A stretch of 64,000 nt of DNA from Bdellovibrionales bacterium. GTDB taxonomy: Bacteria > Bdellovibrionota > Bdellovibrionia > Bdellovibrionales > Bdellovibrionaceae. The notes below the pieces were generated by a model that saw nothing but the letters and a program-made list of their open reading frames with translations, searched no databases and was not told the origin of the DNA. Positions 56,603-64,000 of this stretch are shown piece by piece. Within the stretch, counting starts at the first letter, position 1. The number at the start of each line of letters is the position of its first letter. The stretch is taken from positions 124,001 to 188,000 of the forward strand of contig JADJOV010000025.1 in NCBI GenBank assembly GCA_016713585.1, read 5' to 3'. A program made the position numbers and the translations under genes.

Positions 56603-57555
56603 TGTGTGAACTCCTCGTTCAGCTCCCAGCTGTAGTCTTCAAATTCGAAAGCCCAAACATTTTCACCGTCTGATCGCTTCAGATTCAGATGACCCGCGAC
56701 CAGGCGAGTCCTATCAGAAAGATATTCATTCAAAAAATCAAAAAGATTACCAAAATCAGATTCATACCATTTAAAAATCTGGGATGTGAAAACCACTGGT
56801 GCGTCTGGATCCAAGTCGTCAAAAATCGAAAATTCCCCTGAGTTAACATAAGCGCAAGTTCGTTCATTCAGTTGAGAATCCAGCGCTAGACCCACATAGG
56901 CAGTATCCAGAAGAGGCGGGCAGCCGAGGGACGCGCAGTTGATGGCGAAATGGAATCGAGGGTCTTTCGCTTTTCGAATTTCTGCTTCAATTTCATTCAG
57001 GCTCAAGTTCCCACGAGACGTTGCAATATCTTTCACGTTCCAAATATCGCTACCCAGGCCTTGAATGTTCTGAATGCTTTTGATTTCGGGAAAGCGCGAG
57101 CTTTCATCCCCCAGGAGCCTAGAATAGTTCGAGGTTATCAGTTGAAGGGTTGCCAGATTATAAAGATTAATCCAAATGGCTTTCTGTTGGGATTCAAATG
57201 GAACCGAAGGACTGAGTTGTGAAGAAAAGCCCTTCACCAAATCGGCCAGCTCTTGCAAGTCGTCGGACGATGAAGTCAATGCAGAATATCGAACTAAACC
57301 CCTGTCTGTGACGAATTGACGAAGAAACACTGTCGTCCGTCTTTCGAGCGGCGTCTGAAGTGCTTCCGTTGCCGCAGAGGGGATTCGCGAAAATCCGATC
57401 GGGTAGCTGCTGCAGACATTTTTTTCCTGAAGCTTCATTCGATTTTCGAAATCGGGAGAGTATCGAACTTGGCCACTTTCATTACAGGCGACCAATGTTG
57501 TGACCATCAATGAAGACAAAAGATAGATAAAATGTTCGCTTCGCAAAGTTGTCAT
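56599..57555 (-). CDS. DUF547 lipoprotein
   Basis: 318 residues from ATG 57555. The signal peptide ends with the lipobox-like TLVAC (Cys about residue 24). The DUF547 domain holds AIWINLYNLATLQLITSNYS, then HFAINCASLGCPPLLDTAY and FKWYESDFG, the same core as the neighbour at 54549. The Cys-x4-Cys-Pro pair (NCASLGCP) is shared by both. First gene of the minus-strand operon, 70 bases from a palindromic operator. Confidence 0.85.
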   Translation of the reverse strand: MTTLRSEHFIYLLSSLMVTTLVACNESGQVRYSPDFENRMKLQEKNVCSSYPIGFSRIPSAATEALQTPLERRTTVFLRQFVTDRGLVRYSALTSSSDDLQELADLVKGFSSQLSPSVPFESQQKAIWINLYNLATLQLITSNYSRLLGDESSRFPEIKSIQNIQGLGSDIWNVKDIATSRGNLSLNEIEAEIRKAKDPRFHFAINCASLGCPPLLDTAYVGLALDSQLNERTCAYVNSGEFSIFDDLDPDAPVVFTSQIFKWYESDFGNLFDFLNEYLSDRTRLVAGHLNLKRSDGENVWAFEFEDYSWELNEEFTQ

Positions 57556-57624
57556 GAATGCCCCTTTTCTTCTCAGCAACCTAGCAGAAGATCCAATCTT
57601 GCGGAACTTCAATAAAACAACCAG

Positions 57625-57649
57625 AGGTGATAACCTTATGTTATCACCT
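57625..57649. promoter_or_regulatory. Palindromic operator between DUF547 operon and LysR gene
   Basis: AGGTGATAAC (57625-57634), CTTAT, GTTATCACCT (57640-57649): perfect ten-base arms around five bases. It holds the T-N11-A pattern of LysR-type sites and lies in the divergent control region, 70 bases from the DUF547 start and 75 from the LysR start. Confidence 0.7.
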
Positions 57650-57723
57650 ATCAAATCCTGTTGACTCAAATCCAATAAAAGAGGATATACACCTAGAGCA
57701 AGTTACTCTTGAAGGAGCGCCGA

Positions 57724-58680
57724 ATGATGATCAAACAACGACTGCTCAACCATCTTGAAAAAGTGATTGCGTTCAAGACGATTGCAGACTGCAAGGCGCT
57801 TCATCAGGCAGCCATCAAACTTCGAGTTTCACAGCCCAGCCTTTCCGCGAGCGTCAAGACACTTGAATCTCAACTGGGGAAACAGTTACTCATCCGCAGC
57901 CACAAAGGTGTTTCCGTCACCGCTCACGGACAGGTCCTTTTAGATTATGCGGCATCCATCTTGGGAGAGATCGATCAATTCGAGAAGGCCTGGGATCGGC
58001 TCAATCATGAGGTTACCGGTGAATTGAAGGTGGGAATCTTTGACAGTATTGCAGTCTATTTCTGGCCGCATTTCTATCGGCATTTTTCGAGGAAATACCC
58101 TGGTCTGACTTTGAATTTGGTGATGGGTCGAAGCGACGAGCTTTCCAAACAACTAAGATCGCAAGACATTGATGTATCTATTTCTGTAAATTCTCCAAAT
58201 GCCAAGGACGTTCGGAACCTTTTGCTCTATGAAGACTCCTTCTCGTTTTATATGTCTAAGGGTCTTGCTGATGAGCTGGACCTTGAAAGCAGCGCGGGCG
58301 AAGCGCAGCTGAAGCGAGAAAGTATTAAAAAACTCGAACTCATTTTGTTTCCTGACTCAGCTTCTCAAAGTCAAAAGTCAAAATCGAGACAGTCAGGGGC
58401 TCATAATCTTGAATTCGCAAGAACCATCGAGGTGGGTTCATTTGAAGCTGCCCGAGAGCTATGCCGATCCGGATTGGGTGTAGCTATGCTCCCAAACAGA
58501 GTGGCCGCATATAGTTCCACTAAATTGCTTCTCTGTCACTTCTCACAGGCCTCAGAGCCTCGGTTTTTATCCCACGGAATCTATGCCTCCGTTCTGGATA
58601 GGAATTCCAGTCAACTGGCCCATGCTCGTTTGCTTCAAGAGTTGGAAATCTTCTCCTCTCAGGGAATAACGATCAGATAA
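57724..58680 (+). CDS. LysR-family transcriptional regulator
   Basis: 318 residues from ATG 57724, with AAGGAG upstream. The winged helix-turn-helix is at about residues 18-75 (LHQAAIKLRVSQPSLSASVK, then TLESQLGKQLLIRS). Residues 95 to the end are the LysR substrate-binding fold (LKVGIFDSIAVYFWPHFYRH, ARELCRSGLGVAMLPNRVAA). Divergent from the DUF547/ArsM/ArsS operon with a palindromic site between, so it probably controls that operon and itself. Its inducer is unknown. An ArsR-type repressor, usual in arsenic loci, is absent. Confidence 0.92.
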   Translation: MMIKQRLLNHLEKVIAFKTIADCKALHQAAIKLRVSQPSLSASVKTLESQLGKQLLIRSHKGVSVTAHGQVLLDYAASILGEIDQFEKAWDRLNHEVTGELKVGIFDSIAVYFWPHFYRHFSRKYPGLTLNLVMGRSDELSKQLRSQDIDVSISVNSPNAKDVRNLLLYEDSFSFYMSKGLADELDLESSAGEAQLKRESIKKLELILFPDSASQSQKSKSRQSGAHNLEFARTIEVGSFEAARELCRSGLGVAMLPNRVAAYSSTKLLLCHFSQASEPRFLSHGIYASVLDRNSSQLAHARLLQELEIFSSQGITIR

Positions 58681-58688
58681 TCTTATCT
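58675..58688. promoter_or_regulatory. Possible second LysR half-site
   Basis: AGATAA-TC-TTATCT at the end of the LysR gene shares GATAA/TTATC with the main operator and lies 62 bases before the next gene. Weak. Confidence 0.25.
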
Positions 58689-58749
58689 CCTGTCGCAAAA
58701 TTTTTCAATTACCTCAGTCTCGATTTTTGGGTCTAGTCTGTTTTCAGCA

Positions 58750-59541
58750 ATGAAGATCACGATTTTAATTCCTATTTTAAATGAAGAAGTTCAGATCCGA
58801 AAGCGGGCTGAGGTTTTTCATCAAATGCAAAATCACCCGTCAGTGCATCAGCTGCTTTTTTCCGATTCAGGTTCGACCGACTCAGGCATCGAATACTTGA
58901 GATTTGCGGGCTTCGAATGCCAGCAAAAATCTTTTCGAGGGTCGGCTTCAATTGGTCAGGCTATTTTTCAATGTATTGATCGAATCCAAACAGAAAAGGT
59001 TTTGATTTTGCCGGTGGATGTTCAGCTTGATGGTATCCATCTGGATCTTCTAGAGAAAGCGTTGATGAATGACCCCGGTCCCGTCTACGTGTTTCAAAAA
59101 CAGTATGACACTCAGAACCCTGCTCTGAAACTCGGACAATGGCTTTTGAGATTTGTCAGAGAGGGGCTGCTGAAGAATTTTGTTTGGACAAATGCTTTTT
59201 GTATTTGCAAAGAAGACATGAACCTAGTCCCAAGGATCGGTTTTCTAGAAGATGTATTGCTCAATGATCAGCTCAAAAAGACAAGAACGATTTTTCGCCT
59301 GGGTGCAACAGTGACCGTTTCCGCTCGGAAATATGTCAATGACGGTCCATGGTTCAGACTTTTTATTAACTTGCTTATTTTAGGCTTGTTTCGAACAAGC
59401 CTCTTTAAACCAATGACGCTGAAAAAGTTATATCGACTTTCGAAGCAACCAACCAAAGAAGGAGATTTTCATGAAAAAGATACAGTTAGGTGGGCTTGTG
59501 ATAGCGCTCTTAATGTGCCTACAAGCTTTCGGATCGGGTGA
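58750..59541 (+). CDS. Family 2 glycosyltransferase
   Basis: 263 residues of the GT-A fold. ITILIPILNEEVQIRKRAEV is the nucleotide-binding start, LFSDSGSTDSGIEYL the Asp-rich segment, ILPVDVQLDG the metal site and FLEDVLLNDQL the acceptor Glu-Asp motif. It resembles TIGR04283-type arsenosugar transferases. The end overlaps the YHS gene by 71 bases; the last 20 residues (after KLYRLSKQPTKEG) may be out of frame because of an indel. First gene of the plus-strand group downstream of LysR. Confidence 0.8.
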   Translation: MKITILIPILNEEVQIRKRAEVFHQMQNHPSVHQLLFSDSGSTDSGIEYLRFAGFECQQKSFRGSASIGQAIFQCIDRIQTEKVLILPVDVQLDGIHLDLLEKALMNDPGPVYVFQKQYDTQNPALKLGQWLLRFVREGLLKNFVWTNAFCICKEDMNLVPRIGFLEDVLLNDQLKKTRTIFRLGATVTVSARKYVNDGPWFRLFINLLILGLFRTSLFKPMTLKKLYRLSKQPTKEGDFHEKDTVRWACDSALNVPTSFRIG

Positions 59542-59962
59542 CCAACCGCCGCCGGTTCGCGATACCAAAGAATACAACCTAGGTGCTAACGCGCTTGCGA
59601 TAAGTGGCTATGATCCTGTCAGCTATTTCGCAGATGGTGGAGGAGTCGCCACACAAGGCAAAGAGGAGTTTACCCTTGAGTATAAAAAAGTTGCTTATCG
59701 GTTTACCTCCCAAGAGAATCTTGAAAAGTTTGTGAGCAAGCCAAAGAAATATGAGCCGACCTATGGAAACTGGTGCGCTTATGCAATGGCGTTTAACCAA
59801 AAAGTAGATATAGATCCGAAATTGTTCACGATCAGCGGCGACCGTTTACATTTGTTCGTCAGTGAATCTGCAAAGCTTGAGTTTGATGGAAACATTCCTG
59901 CTTTCGAAAGACGAGCCGACGCCAATTGGAAGAAGATTTCTGGGGAAAGTCCTAGAAAGTAG
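59471..59962 (+). CDS. Exported YHS-domain protein
   Basis: 163 residues with a signal peptide (IQLGGLVIALLMCLQAFG). A YHS-like domain follows: NALAISGYDPVSYF, FTLEYKKVAYRFTSQENLEK, YGNWCAYAMA. This is the periplasmic YHS branch, in which the metal-binding role is plausible but not proven. AAGGAG precedes the ATG. It sits between a glycosyltransferase and a nitroreductase gene in the arsenic locus. Confidence 0.85.
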   Translation: MKKIQLGGLVIALLMCLQAFGSGDQPPPVRDTKEYNLGANALAISGYDPVSYFADGGGVATQGKEEFTLEYKKVAYRFTSQENLEKFVSKPKKYEPTYGNWCAYAMAFNQKVDIDPKLFTISGDRLHLFVSESAKLEFDGNIPAFERRADANWKKISGESPRK

Positions 59963-59969
59963 GGGATGA

Positions 59970-60665
59970 ATGGACATTTTAGATAATGTCGCAGAATTTC
60001 AAGAGGACGAGATCTCTGCTTTACAGAGATCTCGTCACATTCTGGATAGAACTCTGTGGCGCAGAAGCATAAGACAATTTGATCCGCAAAGGAAGGTAGA
60101 CACTCATGTGATCGAAAACGCGATCAGAGTGGCGATGAAATCTCCGAGTGGAGCTAATCAGGAGCCGTGGCTGTTTGGGGTCATCGATTGTCCCGATTTA
60201 AAAATAAAAATTCGCAGAGCTGCTGAAGTCGTTGAAACGAATTTTTATGACAATCTTGCTCCAATCGAAATGTTGGATGCCTTAAAGTTACTCAATACAA
60301 ACAGTGACAAAGCACATCTGGAAGATGCCTCCCATTTAGTTGTGATCTTCTCGGAGATATACTCGCTCAACCACTCGAATGAAAAACAGAAAAATTATTA
60401 CTCGAAAGAGTCAGTTTGTATTGCCACGGGAATGTTGATCAGCGCCTTGACCTACTCCGGAATATGGACCTTAACCCATACCCCGCAGCCGGCTGGCTTT
60501 TTGAATCAGATTTTGAATGTTGAACCTCGCTTGAAGCCGGTTTTGATCTTAGCTTGCGGATATCCGGCTCAAGACTTGAAACTTCCGAATCTCAATAAAA
60601 AAGAATTTAACGATGTTTGTTTTTTCAATATCCACAAGAAGACTGAAAGAATCCAGCAGACCTGA
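59970..60665 (+). CDS. Nitroreductase-family protein
   Basis: 231 residues. FMN-binding RRSIRQFDPQRKVD at about residue 25, KSPSGANQEPWLFGV, and YYSKESVCIATGMLISALTY as the third FMN segment. This pattern matches nitroreductases close to the iodotyrosine deiodinase/SagB side less than NfsB. GAATGG start, seven bases after the YHS stop, so co-transcribed. Possibly reduces an arsenic or quinone intermediate. The 3' end overlaps the convergent membrane transferase gene by 97 bases. Confidence 0.85.
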   Translation: MDILDNVAEFQEDEISALQRSRHILDRTLWRRSIRQFDPQRKVDTHVIENAIRVAMKSPSGANQEPWLFGVIDCPDLKIKIRRAAEVVETNFYDNLAPIEMLDALKLLNTNSDKAHLEDASHLVVIFSEIYSLNHSNEKQKNYYSKESVCIATGMLISALTYSGIWTLTHTPQPAGFLNQILNVEPRLKPVLILACGYPAQDLKLPNLNKKEFNDVCFFNIHKKTERIQQT

Positions 60666-61863
60666 ATCCATTTCAACTGTTGGTAAACCTCACTTTCCAC
60701 AAAGAAACTGTAGCCAAGATAGAGCGGAAGACCCAGGCTATAAAGCCGGAGATCAGGTCTAAAGCATAAAAAGGGAATGACCCAACAGAAGTACCAAGGG
60801 TTGAGCACTGGCGAAAAAAAGAACAGTGCCGAGAGAATATAAATTTTTCTTTGGATTCGGTACGGATTTTTCCAAACAAGCCATGCAGTGACCACCAAAA
60901 AACCGATCCAAGTTGTTATTCGGGCCAATTTTTGATCTGAGATGATATGGGTGAGCAAGTTAAAGAAGCTGTCGTTAAAGGTCCAGTACTTTGTAAACTG
61001 AGACAGCCCTTGGCCGACGGCGAGCAAGCTGGTGTCCAGCCAAATGACTATGGAAAAGCAAACGACTGGTGCAAGGATTCGCAAAGCCCATTTTCGATTT
61101 TTATGAGCTAAATCGGATCCTAAGAAAATGACTGGAAATACTTTTACAAGTGAGGCGAGGGAGAGGAAAACAGAGCTTTACCAGCTTCGAATCCAGATGA
61201 CCGAAAGGAAAAGAGCTGCAACAATAAGAAATCAATGTGAATGGAGTTATAGAATTCCTTCAAAATAAAAGGGGAAATCCAGTAGAGAAGATATCCTCTA
61301 CCCAGTTTATTTTTGAACCAAAGCAAGGATAAGATCATTAAGTCGAGAATGAAGTACAGAAGTTGGAAAGCGAACGTATCGGCTGGGGAGGCCCAGTTTA
61401 GAAGACGGAAAGCTGATTGGGCCAAAGTGGGATAAACGGTGGGAACTTCAGGGTAGTTGATGAGATGTCGATAGCTCGTGTCGATCAAATCAAGATCAGG
61501 TGAGTTGGGAGGATATATATAGGGGCTCAAGCTATGGTTTTGGACGTGTCCGTCCCAAAAATAACGGTAGTGATCGTCCTCCAGCCAGGGTTCGGTTCCG
61601 AAGATTAACAAGCGAGACAGAATCCCAATAGAGATAAGGAACCAAAAGTGGGTGGTCGTCTTTTGACTGCGCATTAATAAAAGCTGAAGAATAAACTGAA
61701 TCAAGATGAGGGAGAACATAGCCACCCAAGAATGATGTCCTGACCAGCTCAAGTGATAGGCCCCATTGAGAGCTAAAAAGACGGCCCCGGAAAGATAGAA
61801 AACAGGGGCCGACATCAGAGGTGTTAGACGTTTAAAATTTTTGTTCATGATCACCGCTCCCAT
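60569..61863 (-). CDS. DUF2029/GT87-like membrane glycosyltransferase (broken frames)
   Basis: About 430 residues if mended: a polytopic mannosyltransferase-like protein. The first part has EPWLEDDHYRYFWDGHVQNH, the GT-C Asp-rich loop, then EVPTVYPTLAQSAF. The second part (from about 61140) continues VKVFPVIFLGSDLAHKNRKW and SPVLNPWYFCWVIPF. Between about 61150 and 61215 the frame is lost: one frame reads SFRSSGFEAGKALFSS-stop, another FLSVIWIRSW, stop, SSVFLSLASLVKVFP, so two changes may be needed. It could be real decay. The C-terminal 97 bases overlap the nitroreductase gene. Confidence 0.65.
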
Positions 61864-62016
61864 GCGGAGCTGAACTTATCAGGTCACGAATTGAAATCAA
61901 TCAAAGACTCATCGATGTCTCCCGAGATGATCAGTGCTCCTTTCATTTATTTGAAAATGTTCTATCGGACCGTGCCAAGATGTAGTACCAAGAAGCTCAC
62001 AAGGAGAACTCCCGAA

Positions 62017-62694
62017 ATGGGTAGAAGAGCTTTAGCCATATTCGTAAAGACGCCGCAAATTTCTTCTTTGAAAACACGACTGGCCGCAAACATTGGAGAG
62101 GAGAGGGCTCTTGAGTTTTATCAGCTCGCTTTAGATGCAACCGCCGCCATGGCTGAAGAAGCAAAAAGGCAGATGAGAGACGTGGATGTTTTTTGGGCGG
62201 TGGCAGAGGATCAAGCGATGAGCTTGCCCCAGTGGAGTCAGTTTCCCACAATTTCTCAAGGAGCTGGAGGATTGGGAGAACGACTGAATCATGTCTATCA
62301 ATCTCTTTTGCAAAAGTATGAATCGGTATCGTTTATGGGAGCCGATTCTCCTCATCTCAAACCCAATGAATTGATCGCGGCCCTGGAAATGACCCAAAAA
62401 AATAGAGAGATGGGATTTGTTTTAGGTCCCACGGATGACGGTGGCTTTTATTTTTTTGGTGGTGGCCAAGCTTTGTCTTCTCAGATCTGGACCTCTGTCA
62501 GATACAGTCAGAATATGACCGCCCAAGAGCTTTCTGTCGGATTGGCGGCCAGAGGCACGGTTCATTTCTTAAATCAAAATTTCGATATTGATGTTGTTGA
62601 TGATCTCAAAAAACTGTTGGCATATCAGCCAAACGAGAATTTGGCCCAACGTGCGCTGGCTGACTGGGTAGCTGGCCTCGAGATGTTAAAATAA
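62017..62694 (+). CDS. TIGR04282-family arsenosugar glycosyltransferase
   Basis: 225 residues from ATG 62017, preceded by AAGGAG. ALAIFVKTPQISSLKTRLAA is the family's opening nucleotide-binding motif, then FPTISQGAGGLGERLNHVYQ, FMGADSPHL (metal Asp) and LGPTDDGGFYFFG. DUF2064-type proteins of this family are repeatedly found with ArsM/ArsS and the TIGR04283 transferase. It lies at the far end of the plus-strand group. The upstream extension in frame (61891-62016) is not supported by a ribosome site. Confidence 0.88.
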   Translation: MGRRALAIFVKTPQISSLKTRLAANIGEERALEFYQLALDATAAMAEEAKRQMRDVDVFWAVAEDQAMSLPQWSQFPTISQGAGGLGERLNHVYQSLLQKYESVSFMGADSPHLKPNELIAALEMTQKNREMGFVLGPTDDGGFYFFGGGQALSSQIWTSVRYSQNMTAQELSVGLAARGTVHFLNQNFDIDVVDDLKKLLAYQPNENLAQRALADWVAGLEMLK

Positions 62695-62743
62695 AAGCGT
62701 TCAGCGCACTGTTGGCAATTCAGACACTAGACACTCGAGGACC

Positions 62744-63298
62744 TCAACTTCTGTCTTTCTTAGGGCCTTCGCGGTGATCGATACTCAAGGGGGTAACATC
62801 AATGGCCTCAACGTCGCGAATACGATTGTCATGACCACCTTGAGGATGATCAAAGTTTTCGAAATTTTCCCACTGACCATTTGAATTCTGATTTCGAGAG
62901 TAGAAGGCAAAACCACCAGCACCTGTTCTAACAAATCCTGAGCCGAATTTCATGAGACGTTTTAGAAAAGTCACCTTGAAAAAAAACAAAATGAGATGGC
63001 TAACTCCTGGGGTCACAAGCAGCAGGCCAATCACCCTAAGAACAAAAGAGGGGGGCAATAGTAAGACGGCTCCCAACCCCTTCGAAGCCGCACGAAGAAT
63101 TTGTTGGGTGGGCTCCTTGCCTTGGAATAGGTTTGCCTGAAGAGTCGCTAGGCCTTGGACACGAAATTGGCTTAAGAGAAAAAGGCCCAATAGAGTTGGC
63201 ACACCATAGCCAAGTAAGGTGACCAGGAATCCAAAACGATCTGCGAAGGCTGAAAAAATCAGAATTTCCACGATCGTCCAAATCAAAAAAATTGGCAT
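62744..63298 (-). CDS. fxsA: FxsA-family membrane protein
   Basis: 184 residues. Three to four membrane helices in the first 125 residues: FLIWTIVEILIFSAFADRFG, GYGVPTLLGLFLLSQFRVQG, AVLLLPPSFVLRVIGLLLVTPG. This is the FxsA pattern, a family that affects phage exclusion in E. coli. The C-terminal 60 residues are hydrophilic (RNQNSNGQWENFENFDHPQG). The ribosome site GGAG precedes the ATG. Confidence 0.85.
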   Translation of the reverse strand: MPIFLIWTIVEILIFSAFADRFGFLVTLLGYGVPTLLGLFLLSQFRVQGLATLQANLFQGKEPTQQILRAASKGLGAVLLLPPSFVLRVIGLLLVTPGVSHLILFFFKVTFLKRLMKFGSGFVRTGAGGFAFYSRNQNSNGQWENFENFDHPQGGHDNRIRDVEAIDVTPLSIDHREGPKKDRS

Positions 63299-63334
63299 TG
63301 GATTCTCCTTAAAGACTTCATAAATGTCGAAGCC

Positions 63335-64000
63335 CTAAAATTCAAACTGAGCAACCACTGGACAGTGATCACTCCCATCAATTTGATCTAAAATTTCGGC
63401 GGACCTAAGCGCGGGAACCAGATCCTGTGAGCAACAAATATAATCGATCCGCCATCCTCTATTTGAAATTCGGGCAAGTTCCCGATACGACCACCACGAA
63501 AATCTCTTCTGTTCAGTTGGATGAAAATGGCGAAAAGTATCCACAAATCCCAACTCTAGAAAACTATCAAACCACTGCCGCTCTTCCGGCAAAAAACCAC
63601 TTTCCTTAGCTAGTCGAATAGGATCATAGACATCCATCGCTTGATGGGCGACGTTATAGTCCCCGACCACAATTAAAGGCTTTCCTCGTTTAAGCTGAAC
63701 CCGAAAGTGCTCAGAGATGTCTCGCAAAAATTTTTGCTTAAACAAGTGTCGCTCGTCGCCAGAACCACCATTAGGAAAATAAATATTATAAAGATCGAAT
63801 TTGATATGCTCAGTCCAAACAATTCGCCCTTCAGAATCATATTCCGGCTGACCAATTCCTTTTTTTACACTGCGGGGTTCATTATTAACAAAGGTCGCTA
63901 CCCCAGAATAACCCTTTCGAACCGCCGACGACCAGTAGGAATACTTTCGACCCAAGTCCTGTGCCCCAGGCTCAACTTGCTCTCGGTGAGCCTTTGTTTC
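63335..64000 (-). CDS. xth: Exodeoxyribonuclease III (5' end beyond window)
   Basis: C-terminal 221 residues of an exonuclease III/AP endonuclease; the open frame runs to the window edge (ETKAHREQVEPGAQ). Core residues are visible: Tyr and Gly in YWSSAVRKGYSGVATF, FPNGGSGDERHLFKQKFLRD, VVGDYNVAHQAMDV (Asp-x-Asn), FSWWSYRELARISNRGWRID and the final GSDHCPVVAQF (Asp-His). Acts in base-excision repair. ATG is not within the window. Confidence 0.93.
   Translation of the reverse strand, partial: ETKAHREQVEPGAQDLGRKYSYWSSAVRKGYSGVATFVNNEPRSVKKGIGQPEYDSEGRIVWTEHIKFDLYNIYFPNGGSGDERHLFKQKFLRDISEHFRVQLKRGKPLIVVGDYNVAHQAMDVYDPIRLAKESGFLPEERQWFDSFLELGFVDTFRHFHPTEQKRFSWWSYRELARISNRGWRIDYICCSQDLVPALRSAEILDQIDGSDHCPVVAQFEF

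Noticed and set aside
1..64000. CRISPR arrays
   Set aside because: No regularly spaced direct repeats seen on reading the window.

Overview
The window reads as chromosomal DNA of a Gram-negative bacterium with a conventional outer membrane: several beta-barrel proteins with signal peptides, several lipoproteins with lipobox cysteines, and an alpha-2-macroglobulin/PbpC pair. Gene content (leucine-catabolic liu genes, one-domain response regulator, fused SpeD-SpeE, many lineage-specific secreted proteins) would fit a predatory or free-living member of Bdellovibrionota/Oligoflexia or a deltaproteobacterial relative. That placement is inference; there is no rRNA in the window.

Layout. 0-8.9 kb: AspT/YidE-type transporter, collagen-like lipoprotein, small barrel protein, 968-residue lipoprotein, ThiF-like E1 enzyme, AraC regulator. 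8.9-24 kb: FeeM-like acyltransferase with a PilZ tail, alpha-2-macroglobulin plus penicillin-binding protein 1C, nitroreductase, FadH-like dienoyl-CoA reductase, DEAD-box helicase, a small membrane protein. 24.1-26.3 kb: tRNA-Asn, then an ECF sigma factor, its zinc-type anti-sigma factor and signal peptidase I. Near-identical ECF-type promoter motifs lie upstream of the sigma gene and of lepB. 26.3-32.1 kb: accessory region with an OmpA-like C-terminal remnant, tyrosine integrase, excisionase-like protein, RES/Xre toxin-antitoxin pair, and a HigBA locus whose toxin is cut to its N-terminal half. 32.4-43.4 kb: barrel protein, response regulator, leucine/isovalerate (liu) operon, methyltransferase, RNase P RNA. 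43.5-48.5 kb: RecQ, SpeD-SpeE, histidine kinase. 48.5-62.7 kb: a two-sided arsenic locus around a LysR regulator, with ArsM, ArsS, a Pit transporter, a TVP38-oxidoreductase fusion, two DUF547 proteins flanking a barrel protein, and several glycosyltransferases. 62.7-64 kb: FxsA and exonuclease III (cut by the window end).

The arsenic locus is the most distinctive system. ArsM and ArsS are the enzyme pair known to methylate arsenic and attach a 5'-deoxyadenosyl group. The nearby glycosyltransferases are of the kinds that accompany them, so the locus probably makes an arsenosugar or arsenolipid. The extra DUF547/barrel genes hint at an envelope step.

At least sixteen single-base frame breaks interrupt otherwise well conserved genes. 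Most fall in homopolymer runs and are mended by adding or removing one base of the run. I treat these as probable sequence errors and annotate each gene as one unit; true decay is plausible only for the truncated HigB, the OmpA-like remnant and perhaps the mannosyltransferase-like gene near 61.2 kb.
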